Shown one piece after another: positions 24,802-33,133 of a DNA stretch of 44,249 nucleotides. The translations under genes were made by a program, and so were the position numbers. The stretch's first letter is position 1; each line of letters starts with the position of its first letter. Location of the stretch: the NCBI GenBank assembly GCA_015063195.1, contig SUSX01000005.1, positions 1 to 44,249 on the forward strand, read 5' to 3'. The DNA comes from Thermoplasmata archaeon (lineage in GTDB: Archaea > Thermoplasmatota > Thermoplasmata > Methanomassiliicoccales > Methanomethylophilaceae). The notes beneath the pieces are model-generated. The model did no database searches. It was given only the letters and a program-made list of their open reading frames with translations, and was not told the origin of the DNA.

Positions 24802-25725
24802 ATGGAAGTCACTGTTTTCGAATGGGGGGTCTTCTTCGCAATAGTGTTGATTCTCCTGTTTATAGATCTGTTCGTACTTCACCGTAAGAACAAACATATC
24901 ACAGTGAAGAGGGCAGTTCTGGAATCAATGATGTGGATATCTGTCGCCCTTCTTTTCGGTATATGGATTTATGTCAAGGGCGGTACGGACGATGCGGTCA
25001 GTTACTATGCCGCATATGCCATCGAGAAGGCGATGTCCGTGGACAATCTCTTTGTGTTCATATTACTGTTCTCGATGTTCGCAATACCAGACGAATATCA
25101 ACATAAGGCACTTTATTATGGTATTATCGGAGCGATCGTTTTCCGTGCAATATTTGTCTTTATCGGATCCGGACTGTTGGAAACCATAGATTTCATGATG
25201 TACATCTTCGGAATCATCCTTGTTTTGTTCGCATTCAAGACCATACTCAAGAAGGATGATGAAGGTGAGAGCAAGATAGTCAAATGGCTGTGTAAACACA
25301 TCAATATGTCAGAGAATCTTGACGGAACCAAACTGTTCACGGTTCAGAACGGAGTGAAGATCGCAACACCGATGCTTGTCTGTGTCATCGCTATCGAACT
25401 TACTGATATTGTGTTCGCTATAGACTCCGTACCTGCATGTTTGGCAATTACAAGCGATACATTCATCGTATACACATCCAACATCTTCGCAGTTCTCGGA
25501 CTCAGATCACTGTACTTCGCTCTCCGCGGATGCATGTGCTCACTCAGGTACATGAAATACGGACTGGGCGGAATCCTGCTGTTCGTAGGAATCAAGATGC
25601 TCATTGCCGACTTCTACCATGTGGATGTTGTCACATCATTGGTAGTAATCCTCGGAATGATACTGATTACAGTAGTTGCATCCGTGATGTCCAATAAGGG
25701 ATGTCAGGTCGACAAACCAGCTTAA
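24802..25725 (+). CDS. TerC/Alx-family integral membrane protein
   Basis: A 307-residue protein with about eight to nine hydrophobic segments. The signature motifs are SVDNLFVFILLFSMFAIP and LTDIVFAIDSVPACLAITSDTFIVYTSNIFAVLGLRSLYFAL, in which conserved acidic residues sit inside membrane segments. TerC/Alx proteins are implicated in manganese export and metal homeostasis. It is divergent from rubrerythrin, and the shared upstream region could couple metal and peroxide responses. Confidence 0.92.
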   Translation: MEVTVFEWGVFFAIVLILLFIDLFVLHRKNKHITVKRAVLESMMWISVALLFGIWIYVKGGTDDAVSYYAAYAIEKAMSVDNLFVFILLFSMFAIPDEYQHKALYYGIIGAIVFRAIFVFIGSGLLETIDFMMYIFGIILVLFAFKTILKKDDEGESKIVKWLCKHINMSENLDGTKLFTVQNGVKIATPMLVCVIAIELTDIVFAIDSVPACLAITSDTFIVYTSNIFAVLGLRSLYFALRGCMCSLRYMKYGLGGILLFVGIKMLIADFYHVDVVTSLVVILGMILITVVASVMSNKGCQVDKPA

Positions 25726-25730
25726 TCAGG

Positions 25731-25967
25731 TTACTCATCTCTGCAGGAGACAAGTTTCCTGTAGAGATCTGTACCTATGCATTCTTCTGCATGTTCACAC
25801 CACTGAATACAGGACTGAATATCGTTGAAAGCTACGAATCCGCATTTGTCACATTCAGCTTTCAGATCGATTGAAAAAAGTTCAATTTCGTTACCGCAGT
25901 TCGGACAGATTTTAATCTCAAGCTGAGGCGTACTGTTGTTGCATGAACCGGGGCACTTGAACTTCAT
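25731..25967 (-). CDS. Small zinc-ribbon protein next to the Hdr-like gene
   Basis: A 78-residue protein with eight or more cysteines: CPGSCNN, ICPNCGNEIELFS, ECDKCGFVAFND and CIQWCEHAEECIG. The ICPNCG...ECDKCG pair forms a zinc ribbon; the C-terminal CxxxCxxxxxC part may bind a second metal or cluster. I recall similar proteins beside heterodisulfide-reductase-like genes in anaerobes, and here the Hdr-like gene ends 15 bases upstream in the same direction. A role as a partner or assembly factor is inference. Its stop lies 5 bases from the convergent TerC stop. Confidence 0.8.
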   Translation of the reverse strand: MKFKCPGSCNNSTPQLEIKICPNCGNEIELFSIDLKAECDKCGFVAFNDIQSCIQWCEHAEECIGTDLYRKLVSCRDE

Positions 25968-25982
25968 AACAGGTTATGGCAT

Positions 25983-26966
25983 TCAAACCGTTAATACATT
26001 CTTGTGGAATCCGAGTGATCTGCAATCACCGGATGCCAGAGAAACAAGTTCCGATATGTGGAGTACAGGTATTCCGTCTGGATACGAATCGTATCTGCTG
26101 AAACATGACGGACATCCGACAATGACGGCATCCAGACCCTTCATGGATTCCTGTCTTTCCTTCATTATTGATTCTGATATGCCCTCAACCATCTTACCGC
26201 AGCAGCCTATCTGCAAATCAACCAACTCAATTCCCGGGATCGATGAAACGACCTCTTTGATTTCCGCCGTTTTGTGAAGGAGGTGGCATCCAGGCTGTAT
26301 AGCCACCTTAAGATTTACAGAGTTCATTTCCTTCAGTTTTTGAATATTCTGATGGTAGATGTCTACAATATGTACAGCATCGGCACCGGCAGAAGACATT
26401 TCATTCGAACATCCGGGACAGAGAGTAATTATTTTCCTGCACGTATCGTTTTTAACATAATCCATCTTTATTCTGTTCCTTTCCTCATCTTCCATTATGC
26501 GGTAAGGTATGGGGAAGGTACAGCACCCCGCTTCCAGACGTTTATTTTCAATTCCGAGTGAATTAAGGGATACCGATGCAGAATACTCGATGAAAGGCAG
26601 TAAAGCTCTGACGAAACATCCCGGCATAATCTCCAATCCATTTTCAGAAAAAGGAATCTCAGGCACAGAATCATCATCTCTTATCGGAAGATGGTATCCT
26701 GTTCTCATGAAGGTCTGCGGGATCCTGAAGTTGTATTCGACACAGGTAACATACATCATCACTTTCCAAGGATCGGTTTCCGAACAGACCGAAGTACATT
26801 TACCGCAGCCTATGCAGCCTTTGGCTGAAGATAGATTGCCCAACATTACTTCCATAGGATTGCATCCACCGTGTCTGTGTGACGTACATGTCTCCGTACA
26901 TAATCCGCACTCGATACATTTCTTCATCAGCTGGACGATATCTTCCCTGTACTGTTCCTGTGCCAT
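25983..26966 (-). CDS. HdrC-HdrB (HdrD)-like iron-sulfur protein
   Basis: A 327-residue protein from ATG 26966. The N-terminal half has two 4Fe-4S sites, CIECGLCTETC and CIGCGKCTSVC. The C-terminal half has two CCG domains: GCFVRALLP...GCCTFP...CPGCSNEM and PGCHLLHK...IGCCGKMVEG...CPSCFSRYD, the ligands of the non-cubane clusters of heterodisulfide reductase HdrB/HdrD. It probably carries electrons to a disulfide or similar acceptor; no HdrA or HdrE is encoded nearby. Upstream frame extends to 27032, but a TATA-like TTTTTAA is placed for a message starting near 26966 and the extra residues do not look like Hdr. The zinc-ribbon gene follows. Confidence 0.85.
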   Translation of the reverse strand: MAQEQYREDIVQLMKKCIECGLCTETCTSHRHGGCNPMEVMLGNLSSAKGCIGCGKCTSVCSETDPWKVMMYVTCVEYNFRIPQTFMRTGYHLPIRDDDSVPEIPFSENGLEIMPGCFVRALLPFIEYSASVSLNSLGIENKRLEAGCCTFPIPYRIMEDEERNRIKMDYVKNDTCRKIITLCPGCSNEMSSAGADAVHIVDIYHQNIQKLKEMNSVNLKVAIQPGCHLLHKTAEIKEVVSSIPGIELVDLQIGCCGKMVEGISESIMKERQESMKGLDAVIVGCPSCFSRYDSYPDGIPVLHISELVSLASGDCRSLGFHKNVLTV

Positions 26967-27050
26967 CGGACGTTGAATATTGTCTGCCTTAAAAAGATAA
27001 ACTGCCGAAACAGATGGGATTATTACTTTCAAAGGTAATATCAGAACGCT

Positions 27051-27431
27051 ATGGCCAAAATATCACATTCAACGGATGCCGCTCCGGGTGCAGTCGGACC
27101 CTATTCTCAGGCTGTATCGTTCGGAAACACACTCTACATTTCCGGACAGCTTCCTGTAGATCCCGTTACAGGTTCCATACCTGAATCACCTTCCGAACAG
27201 GCAGAACAGGTACTTTCAAACATTCGGAATATAGCAGAATCTGCCGGCTACAGAATGGACGATGCTGTGAAACTCACAATGTTCATCAAAAATCTCGATG
27301 ATTTTTCCGAAATAAACGAAGTGTATGCAAAATTCTTTACTGAGCCTTATCCGGCAAGATCCTGCGTACAGGTCTCCGGAATCCCAAAAGGCGCAGATAT
27401 GGAAATCGATGCAGTATTTATGAAGGGTTAA
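27051..27431 (+). CDS. ridA: RidA-family reactive imine deaminase
   Basis: A 126-residue protein, the normal size. Blocks GPYSQAV, LYISGQLPVDP, KLTMFIKNLDDF and the active-site YPARSCVQVSGIPKGADMEIDAV are all present, including the conserved arginine. RidA forms trimers and hydrolyses enamine/imine intermediates released by PLP enzymes. It is divergent from the Hdr-like gene and converges on the MORN gene, sharing 4 bases of stop codon with it. Confidence 0.94.
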   Translation: MAKISHSTDAAPGAVGPYSQAVSFGNTLYISGQLPVDPVTGSIPESPSEQAEQVLSNIRNIAESAGYRMDDAVKLTMFIKNLDDFSEINEVYAKFFTEPYPARSCVQVSGIPKGADMEIDAVFMKG

Positions 27432-28213
27432 CCGATGTACTCCCCTCTGTCAAATCTGCCTCTGATGAGTGATCCGTCATCCGCATAGGCGATACCGTCA
27501 CCATGAGGTTCGCTGTTCATGAACTCTCCTTCATAACAGAGTCTGCCGTCGGAATACAGTTTACCTCTTCCGCAGAATTCAGAATCTTTAAAGTCCCCAT
27601 CATAACATAGTTTACCATTTGGAAGGTATAATTGCCCTTTTCCGTTGGGTTCACCGTTAATGAAATCGCCGATGAGTATCGAACCGTCAGGAGTGAACAG
27701 TTTACCTTTACCGTTCTTATCACCGTTTATGAAGGATCCCAGGTACTTCGTACCGTCAGGTGTGATTAGCTCTCCGTTTCCGTGCATCTGGTTGTTCTGG
27801 AATTCACCCGAATAAACTGTTCCGTCCGGAAGTTGAAATTTTCCCAAACCGCAAAACTGTCCGTTGACAAACTGCCCGCTGTATCTGGAACCGTTGCTGT
27901 AGTACAGTTCTCCTTCACCGTTGAAATTGCCGTTGACGAAATCTCCGTGATACCTTCCGCCGTCAGGTGCAGTGAGTGTTCCTTTTCCGTGGATGACATT
28001 GTTCATGAAAGTACCTACAATCCTGGAACCGTCTTCCAGAATGTATTCCCCTTCACCGTTGAACATTCCGTTAACGAACTCGCCGATGTAACGTCTTCCG
28101 TCGGAAAACCTCAGATCTCCGTTGCCGTGAGGTATTCCTTTAAGAATCTGACCTGAATATGTTCCGATATCCATCTGAATGTCCGTTACTTCGATGATTC
28201 CGTCTTCTGACAT
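27428..28213 (-). CDS. MORN-repeat protein
   Basis: A 261-residue protein made almost entirely of about ten 23-residue MORN repeats (YxGxFxNGxxxGxGxLxxxDG), for example YIGEFVNGMFNGEGEY, YHGDFVNGNFNGEGEL and YSGEFQNNQMHGNGEL. There is no signal peptide, membrane segment or fused catalytic domain. MORN proteins form elongated beta-sheets and usually act in protein or lipid contacts; in archaea their role is unknown. It is third in a minus-strand run ybaK, radical SAM, MORN, with a 43-base gap. Confidence 0.9.
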   Translation of the reverse strand: MSEDGIIEVTDIQMDIGTYSGQILKGIPHGNGDLRFSDGRRYIGEFVNGMFNGEGEYILEDGSRIVGTFMNNVIHGKGTLTAPDGGRYHGDFVNGNFNGEGELYYSNGSRYSGQFVNGQFCGLGKFQLPDGTVYSGEFQNNQMHGNGELITPDGTKYLGSFINGDKNGKGKLFTPDGSILIGDFINGEPNGKGQLYLPNGKLCYDGDFKDSEFCGRGKLYSDGRLCYEGEFMNSEPHGDGIAYADDGSLIRGRFDRGEYIG

Positions 28214-28256
28214 GGGAGTTCAGAACCCAATCATCTTCAGATATAATAACATCTGG

Positions 28257-28844
28257 CTATCTAGATAGGAACTTAACTCCCATTCTTTTGGCCATTTCCA
28301 AACAGGTACGCTCCTGTTCATCAGTAATTGTACCCGATACTACAGATACAGTTACGCTGGGGATGTATTTCTTACAGTTTTCGATAAATGAAAGGAGTTC
28401 TGAATAACATCCTTCGCCGAATATACAGTCGGTGAGTTTCAGATATGTTTCTTCATCAGGAGCATTAAGAGATACCGATACGGCATCAAACATCTTCAGT
28501 GAAGGTACTATATCCCTTCCGTTAATCAGATTACCCATCCCGTTGGTGTTGAGTCTAATCCTCTTTTTGTACTCTTTTTTAATGTGCTCAGCCAATTGGG
28601 TGACAAGATCTATTCTCTCTGTAGGTTCCCCGTAACCGCAGAACACTATCTCCTTGTACTTTCTCATATCCCAAGATATAAGTTCCCTCCTCATCTCATC
28701 GAAATCAGGTTCCGTAGATAACCAAAGCGTATCCGCATCTCCCAAATTGTCGGTAAGATTCCTAACACAGAACGTACATCTGTTGGGACACCTGTTGGTT
28801 ATGTTCAGATAGAGGCTGTCATGCAGACTGTACACGATCGACAT
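28257..28844 (-). CDS. TatD-associated-type radical SAM protein
   Basis: A 195-residue radical SAM protein. The cluster motif CPNRCTFC (CxxxCxxC) is near residue 18, followed by CGYGEPTER, a glycine-rich SAM-binding turn, and RLNTNGMGN. The short length and start YSLHDSLYLNITNRCPNRCTFCVR match the group found next to TatD nucleases; no tatD is visible here. The reaction is unknown. It overlaps the 3' end of ybaK by 26 bases and ends in TAG, the second UAG stop in the window; the family normally ends here, so it is a real stop. Confidence 0.87.
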   Translation of the reverse strand: MSIVYSLHDSLYLNITNRCPNRCTFCVRNLTDNLGDADTLWLSTEPDFDEMRRELISWDMRKYKEIVFCGYGEPTERIDLVTQLAEHIKKEYKKRIRLNTNGMGNLINGRDIVPSLKMFDAVSVSLNAPDEETYLKLTDCIFGEGCYSELLSFIENCKKYIPSVTVSVVSGTITDEQERTCLEMAKRMGVKFLSR

Positions 28845-29319
28845 TTGCGGGCTCCCTGCTTATGTTCTCAGTTTTGAATTTTGTATATCCGAGGAAGTCC
28901 TTGGAGGACATTTCGATCTGAAGTCCGATCTTGCCTGCACTGAAATAGACTGTATCGAAATTCTGAATCGAACTGTCGACTACGGTTCTCATCTCCTTCT
29001 TCATACAAAGCGGAGAACATCCTCCGTGAACATACCCTGTCTGATCCAGAAGTTCCTTGGATTTCATCATCTCAACTGATTTTTCACCTACGGAGGCTGC
29101 AGCCTTCTTAAGATCCAGCTCCATATTAACCGGAATAAGGAAAACGAAACCTTTCTTGCTCTTTCCAACAGTTACAAGTGTCTTGAACACCTGATCCGGA
29201 TTCTCACCCAACGAAAGAGCAACCTCTTCTCCGTTCATGGATTCGCCGTTTTCGTATGTGTGAACGTTGTAACTGAGTCCGGCTCTGTCCAGGGCCCTCA
29301 TGGGGTTCGTCTTCTCCAT
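28819..29319 (-). CDS. ybaK: YbaK/EbsC-type aminoacyl-tRNA deacylase
   Basis: A 166-residue protein, the family's usual size. Blocks include NPDQVFKTLVTVGKSKKGFVFLIPVNMELDLKKAA with the conserved lysine, and TGYVHGGCSPLCMKK with the conserved GxxSP-like turn. YbaK hydrolyses Cys-tRNA(Pro) and related mischarged tRNAs in trans. It is the first gene of a minus-strand operon with the radical SAM and MORN genes, and is divergent from the ZIP transporter. Confidence 0.92.
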   Translation of the reverse strand: MEKTNPMRALDRAGLSYNVHTYENGESMNGEEVALSLGENPDQVFKTLVTVGKSKKGFVFLIPVNMELDLKKAAASVGEKSVEMMKSKELLDQTGYVHGGCSPLCMKKEMRTVVDSSIQNFDTVYFSAGKIGLQIEMSSKDFLGYTKFKTENISREPANVDRVQSA

Positions 29320-29448
29320 ACTGCATCCGATTGCTGAATGTATTCAATATCCTTTCCGTTCAACCCTAATAATATTCTTTTTTCGGAGGTTTCAAAATTA
29401 TTAACATTCGCACAATACTTTAATAATAGAAATCCAAAATAGCCTTTT

Positions 29449-30246
29449 ATGGACGGAATGATTGTATTCGCATGTTATGCTGTCATCCTGTTCCTGGTCT
29501 CAATGGTTGGTGCATATCTTCCTCAGATCAGGAAGCTGAGCGATGAGCAGACACACATGCTCATCGCATTGGGAGCGGGAATCTTCCTCGGATTGCTGTT
29601 CCTCATGCTGATTCCTGAGGCCTTCCACATGGCCGTCGGACACGAAGGAAAATCATACGATACTGTTGCACTGATGTTCCTTATCGGATTCCTTCTCCTG
29701 GCTTTCGTGGACACATTGATCAAACATTATCATATGGCAAGCTGTCCCTGTGAGTGTCACCAGGACGAACACAGGCACGAGATCTATTCGATATCTGCAT
29801 TCATCGGACTTTCGGTACACGCATGCTGTGACGGCCTTTCTTTGGCTGCCGCATTAATCGGGGGAGAGAGCATTGGATTTGTCGCACTCATCGGAATGTG
29901 CGTTCACAAGTTCGTCGTACTGTTCTCACTTTCATCATCACTGCTTCTGAGTATCGACAGTATGAAACAGAGATGGAAGTATCTTACAGCCTTCTCACTC
30001 ATCACACCTTTGGCAGGTGTTGTATTCTATCTCTTCATGCAGGGAATACATATCGATGATTTCGTAGGTATGCCTCTGGCATTCGCTGCAGGAACATTCA
30101 TGTTCGTAACATTCTGCAACATGATCCCTGAAGCATTCCACAGGAAGAACAATGAACTGAAATCGTTCATCATTGTATTCCTCGGAGTTGTGATTGCTGC
30201 AGTAAGTATCGCAATAACGTCTGTTCTCGGCGGACACGTACACTGA
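29449..30246 (+). CDS. ZIP-family metal transporter
   Basis: A 265-residue membrane protein with about eight hydrophobic segments and a histidine-rich cytoplasmic loop (HYHMASCPCECHQDEHRHE, about residues 90-110). The metal-site helices read SVHACCDGLSLAAAL and MCVHKFVVLFSLS, and NMIPEAFHRK lies near the end. It probably imports zinc, iron or manganese. A TATA-like TTTAATAAT precedes the start by about 30 bp. Its stop codon lies in a hairpin shared with the convergent larE gene. Confidence 0.9.
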   Translation: MDGMIVFACYAVILFLVSMVGAYLPQIRKLSDEQTHMLIALGAGIFLGLLFLMLIPEAFHMAVGHEGKSYDTVALMFLIGFLLLAFVDTLIKHYHMASCPCECHQDEHRHEIYSISAFIGLSVHACCDGLSLAAALIGGESIGFVALIGMCVHKFVVLFSLSSSLLLSIDSMKQRWKYLTAFSLITPLAGVVFYLFMQGIHIDDFVGMPLAFAAGTFMFVTFCNMIPEAFHRKNNELKSFIIVFLGVVIAAVSIAITSVLGGHVH

Positions 30247-30260
30247 GGGTATTTACCCTC
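30245..30260. terminator. Bidirectional hairpin over both stop codons (ZIP / larE)
   Basis: GAGGGTA-TT-TACCCTC, a 7-bp perfect stem, includes bases of the ZIP TGA (30244-30246) and the larE TAA (30253-30255). It can serve both converging transcripts. Confidence 0.55.
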
Positions 30261-31020
30261 TGTACGGTTCTTTTTCTATCACGTATTTGTGTCCGATGGA
30301 ATCCAGATAGTATCCGATATCCTCTTCGGATTCCATAAGTTTCCTGTATTCCTCTGCGGAAGTGAATATGTGTAACAGTCCGTCGTAGACCCTCACACGG
30401 AGCTGTGTTACTTCTGAGATTGACCTGATGCTGTATTCTATATCCTCAACGAACTCCAGGTCATCGGGTGTGACAGGTGTTCCGATGGGATACCTCATGA
30501 GCATACATGTCTCTTTGACGAGGTTGACCGGGAGATTGAGGGATTTGTAATAATCCTCGATGGCTTTCCTTCCCACATTAGCATCAACAAACGGTGATTT
30601 GATTCCCTGTTTGAATGCAGCCTTCATTCCGGGTCTGAACTTGTTGACATCATCTGCGTTGTCACCGTTGAGGATCCATTTGATTCCCTGCTGATCCGCA
30701 TATTTCCATATTGCCCTGTACATTGTGTCCTTACAGATGTAACATCTGTCTTCTCCGTTGTCCAGGATATTCTGGAGATCCTCATACTCGAGTTTGATGA
30801 CCTTGAGCCTGATATCCAGATGGTTGGCAAGGACCATTGCTATGTCCCTTGTCCTTTCGCTGATCATGGGAACATCGACCATGATTGCTGTTACGTTATC
30901 GCCAAGGACATCCTTGCAGATGCTCAACAGTACGGTACTGTCAAGACCGCCTGAGAAACAAACTATTGCCCTTTCCATTGATTCAATGTACTTCTTCATA
31001 ACAGCTATCGACGTATCCAT
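30253..31020 (-). CDS. larE: LarE-type PP-loop sulfur transferase
   Basis: A 255-residue PP-loop ATPase. The pyrophosphate loop FSGGLDSTVLL is at residues 22-32, RCYICK at 92-97, and ETCMLMRYPIGTPVT near 170 keeps C172 at the position of the sacrificial cysteine of Lactobacillus LarE. LarE sulfurates the pyridinium dicarboxylate precursor of the nickel-pincer cofactor. It is divergent from larB across an 87-bp region. No larC or larA lies in the window, so whether the full cofactor is made cannot be decided here. Confidence 0.88.
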   Translation of the reverse strand: MDTSIAVMKKYIESMERAIVCFSGGLDSTVLLSICKDVLGDNVTAIMVDVPMISERTRDIAMVLANHLDIRLKVIKLEYEDLQNILDNGEDRCYICKDTMYRAIWKYADQQGIKWILNGDNADDVNKFRPGMKAAFKQGIKSPFVDANVGRKAIEDYYKSLNLPVNLVKETCMLMRYPIGTPVTPDDLEFVEDIEYSIRSISEVTQLRVRVYDGLLHIFTSAEEYRKLMESEEDIGYYLDSIGHKYVIEKEPYRG

Positions 31021-31107
31021 GAATCCTGAATGGATTACAATCTATATAATGAATGATAAATCCATAGCTGTCGCTACCATTAAGAAACATGCAGTCAATC
31101 AGGGAAT

Positions 31108-31860
31108 ATGGACGTGAAAAGTATCCTGGAATCCTTTAAGAAAGGGGAATTATCCGCCGATGAGGCAGAGAAACTCCTCCGTATGGATTATATCGATTCC
31201 ATCGGAGACAGTGTCCTTTTCGACAGTTCACGTCATCTCAGAACCGGAATTCCGGAAGTAGTATACGCAAATTCCAAGAAACCGGAGACCGTTCTTGAAA
31301 TTGTAAGAAAAAGGGATTCCGGAATTCTTCTCATATCCAAAGCAAAGGATGAACATCTGGATCTTCTTGAGAAGGGGATTCCGGAAATCAGGATATTCCG
31401 TGAATGCGGAATGGCCGTTAAAGGGGAATTTCCGGAAAAGAAGAAGGGTAGGATCGGGATTATTACTGCAGGTACTTCCGATATACCCATCGCTATGGAA
31501 GCAAAACTAATGGCCGAAGCTATGGGTATCGAATGCATAACATTCTTCGATATCGGTGTCGCAGGACTCCACAGGATACTGGAACCTATGCAGAAGCTCA
31601 TCGAATCCCATGTATCCGCAATAGTCGTTGTTGCAGGTATGGAGGGGGCACTGCCTACAGTTGTCTCATCCCTTTCACCTGTTCCTGTAATCGGTGTACC
31701 TACATCCACAGGTTACGGGTACGGAGGAAACGGTGAATGTGCTTTGATGTCCATGCTCCAGTCCTGTTCTCCCGGGCTTTCAGTGGTAAACATTGATAAC
31801 GGAATCGGAGCGGGAGCAACCGCAGCATTGATCGCAGGAAACAGATCAGATGTCCCGTAA
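31108..31860 (+). CDS. larB: LarB-type nickel-pincer cofactor carboxylase/hydrolase
   Basis: A 250-residue protein. After a short helical N-terminus (LESFKKGELSADEAEKLLR), the C-terminal PurE-like domain contains GIITAGTSDIPIAMEA, VAGMEGALPTVVSSL and the ending STGYGYGGNGECALMSMLQSCSPGLSVVNIDNGIGAGATA. LarB carboxylates and cleaves nicotinic acid adenine dinucleotide, the first step to the pincer cofactor. AGGGA precedes the ATG. The next gene, nreA, overlaps its end by 11 bases. Confidence 0.92.
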   Translation: MDVKSILESFKKGELSADEAEKLLRMDYIDSIGDSVLFDSSRHLRTGIPEVVYANSKKPETVLEIVRKRDSGILLISKAKDEHLDLLEKGIPEIRIFRECGMAVKGEFPEKKKGRIGIITAGTSDIPIAMEAKLMAEAMGIECITFFDIGVAGLHRILEPMQKLIESHVSAIVVVAGMEGALPTVVSSLSPVPVIGVPTSTGYGYGGNGECALMSMLQSCSPGLSVVNIDNGIGAGATAALIAGNRSDVP

Positions 31861-33133
31861 GGCTCCCTTCTTCTCCACGGATACCCAGAACAATCCTTTG
31901 AACCGTAACACCAACGGTCTATGTATCGTATGTAAGGGGGCAAGGAGACTCTGCGGAAAAGACAGATGTCCTCTGATGGTTAAATTCTATTCTCAGCAGA
32001 AGGTATCACGTTTAATCGACACCACCGAACTCGACGGTTCCTGTCCTCCTGCTGTGTTCGTCGGAAGATACGGTTATCCCAAGGTTGACATAGGACCTTT
32101 GCTGCCACCTGAACACGGAGACACGTCCATTCTCGACAAACCGGAAAGATGGGTCGGTAAATCCATAGAGGAAATAACCGACATGAGGTTCAGACTCGTA
32201 CGCGGTAAGTACACCATCGATGCGAAGGATTTCAAAAAAGCCGGAAGGATAGTGGATCAGATACAGGAAATTGCCCTTACTGAAAAACCGATTGATGTGG
32301 AAGCATCATTTTCAAAGAAACCCAGCGGACGTCTGATTTTGGATGATGAGGTTCAGCCATTCGGTCCTTCCGCTCCCATGGAAAAACTCATTACGACGTC
32401 GGGAAGGTTCGAAAAATACCTTGAAAGGAGTTTTTATGATACAGATATGAAGGCCACCGATGCCGTCATAAACGCTTACAGGAACGGTACTCTCATATCC
32501 GAGATACAGAAGGCATTTTCAACTGCCACGATGGGGATAGACAAGAATAGACGTTTTGTTCCCACCAGATGGAGCATAACGGCAGTCGACGATATCATCG
32601 GCAAGGATCTGCTTAAAACCACTAAATTCTACAACACCATCGATGAGTTCAGAGTCTACCACTGGGAGGAACTGGACAACAGATGGTGCATACTTATGAT
32701 GCCGTGCACATGGAGGTTTGAGCTCATTGAAGCTTGGTATCCCAACACTACATGGAATCCCATGGGCAAGGATATCGAAATAATTTCAGACTGTGAATTC
32801 TTCAACGGCCGTACGGATTATGCACACATCGGCGGCTGTTATTACGCTTCAAGGATGGCTATCAACGAACTCCTTACTGAAGAAAGACGTACCGCAGGCG
32901 CCGTTATCCTCAGAGAAGCACATCCGGGATACATCATGCCTGTCGGAGTATGGAATGTAAGGGAGAACGTCAGAGCAGCTTTGAAGACGAAGCCGCTCAA
33001 ATTCGATACATTGAATAAGGCATTCGATTTCATAGAATCCGTCATGGACATCAAAAGGGAGATGTGGACTGCACATTCCGGAGTCCTCAGAGATTACATG
33101 ATACAGAGAAGGCTTGACGATTATGTCACTTGA
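31850..33133 (+). CDS. nreA: Archaeal DNA repair protein NreA
   Basis: A 427-residue protein. It starts with a cysteine cluster, CIVCKGARRLCGKDRCP (about residues 24-40), then the Nre blocks SCPPAVFVGRYGYPKVDIGPLLPP and WSITAVDDIIGKDLL. The last residues, QRRLDDYVT, fit a PCNA-interacting PIP box (Q, L at +3, Y at +6), as reported for Nre proteins. Nre proteins act with PCNA in DNA damage repair. It overlaps larB by 11 bases and the SPL-like gene by 11 bases, so the three are translationally linked. Confidence 0.93.
   Translation: MSRKAPFFSTDTQNNPLNRNTNGLCIVCKGARRLCGKDRCPLMVKFYSQQKVSRLIDTTELDGSCPPAVFVGRYGYPKVDIGPLLPPEHGDTSILDKPERWVGKSIEEITDMRFRLVRGKYTIDAKDFKKAGRIVDQIQEIALTEKPIDVEASFSKKPSGRLILDDEVQPFGPSAPMEKLITTSGRFEKYLERSFYDTDMKATDAVINAYRNGTLISEIQKAFSTATMGIDKNRRFVPTRWSITAVDDIIGKDLLKTTKFYNTIDEFRVYHWEELDNRWCILMMPCTWRFELIEAWYPNTTWNPMGKDIEIISDCEFFNGRTDYAHIGGCYYASRMAINELLTEERRTAGAVILREAHPGYIMPVGVWNVRENVRAALKTKPLKFDTLNKAFDFIESVMDIKREMWTAHSGVLRDYMIQRRLDDYVT

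Noticed and set aside
27428-28213. DNA repeat array or CRISPR
   Set aside because: The periodicity is at the protein level (MORN repeats) with diverged DNA; no conserved repeats with unique spacers occur.
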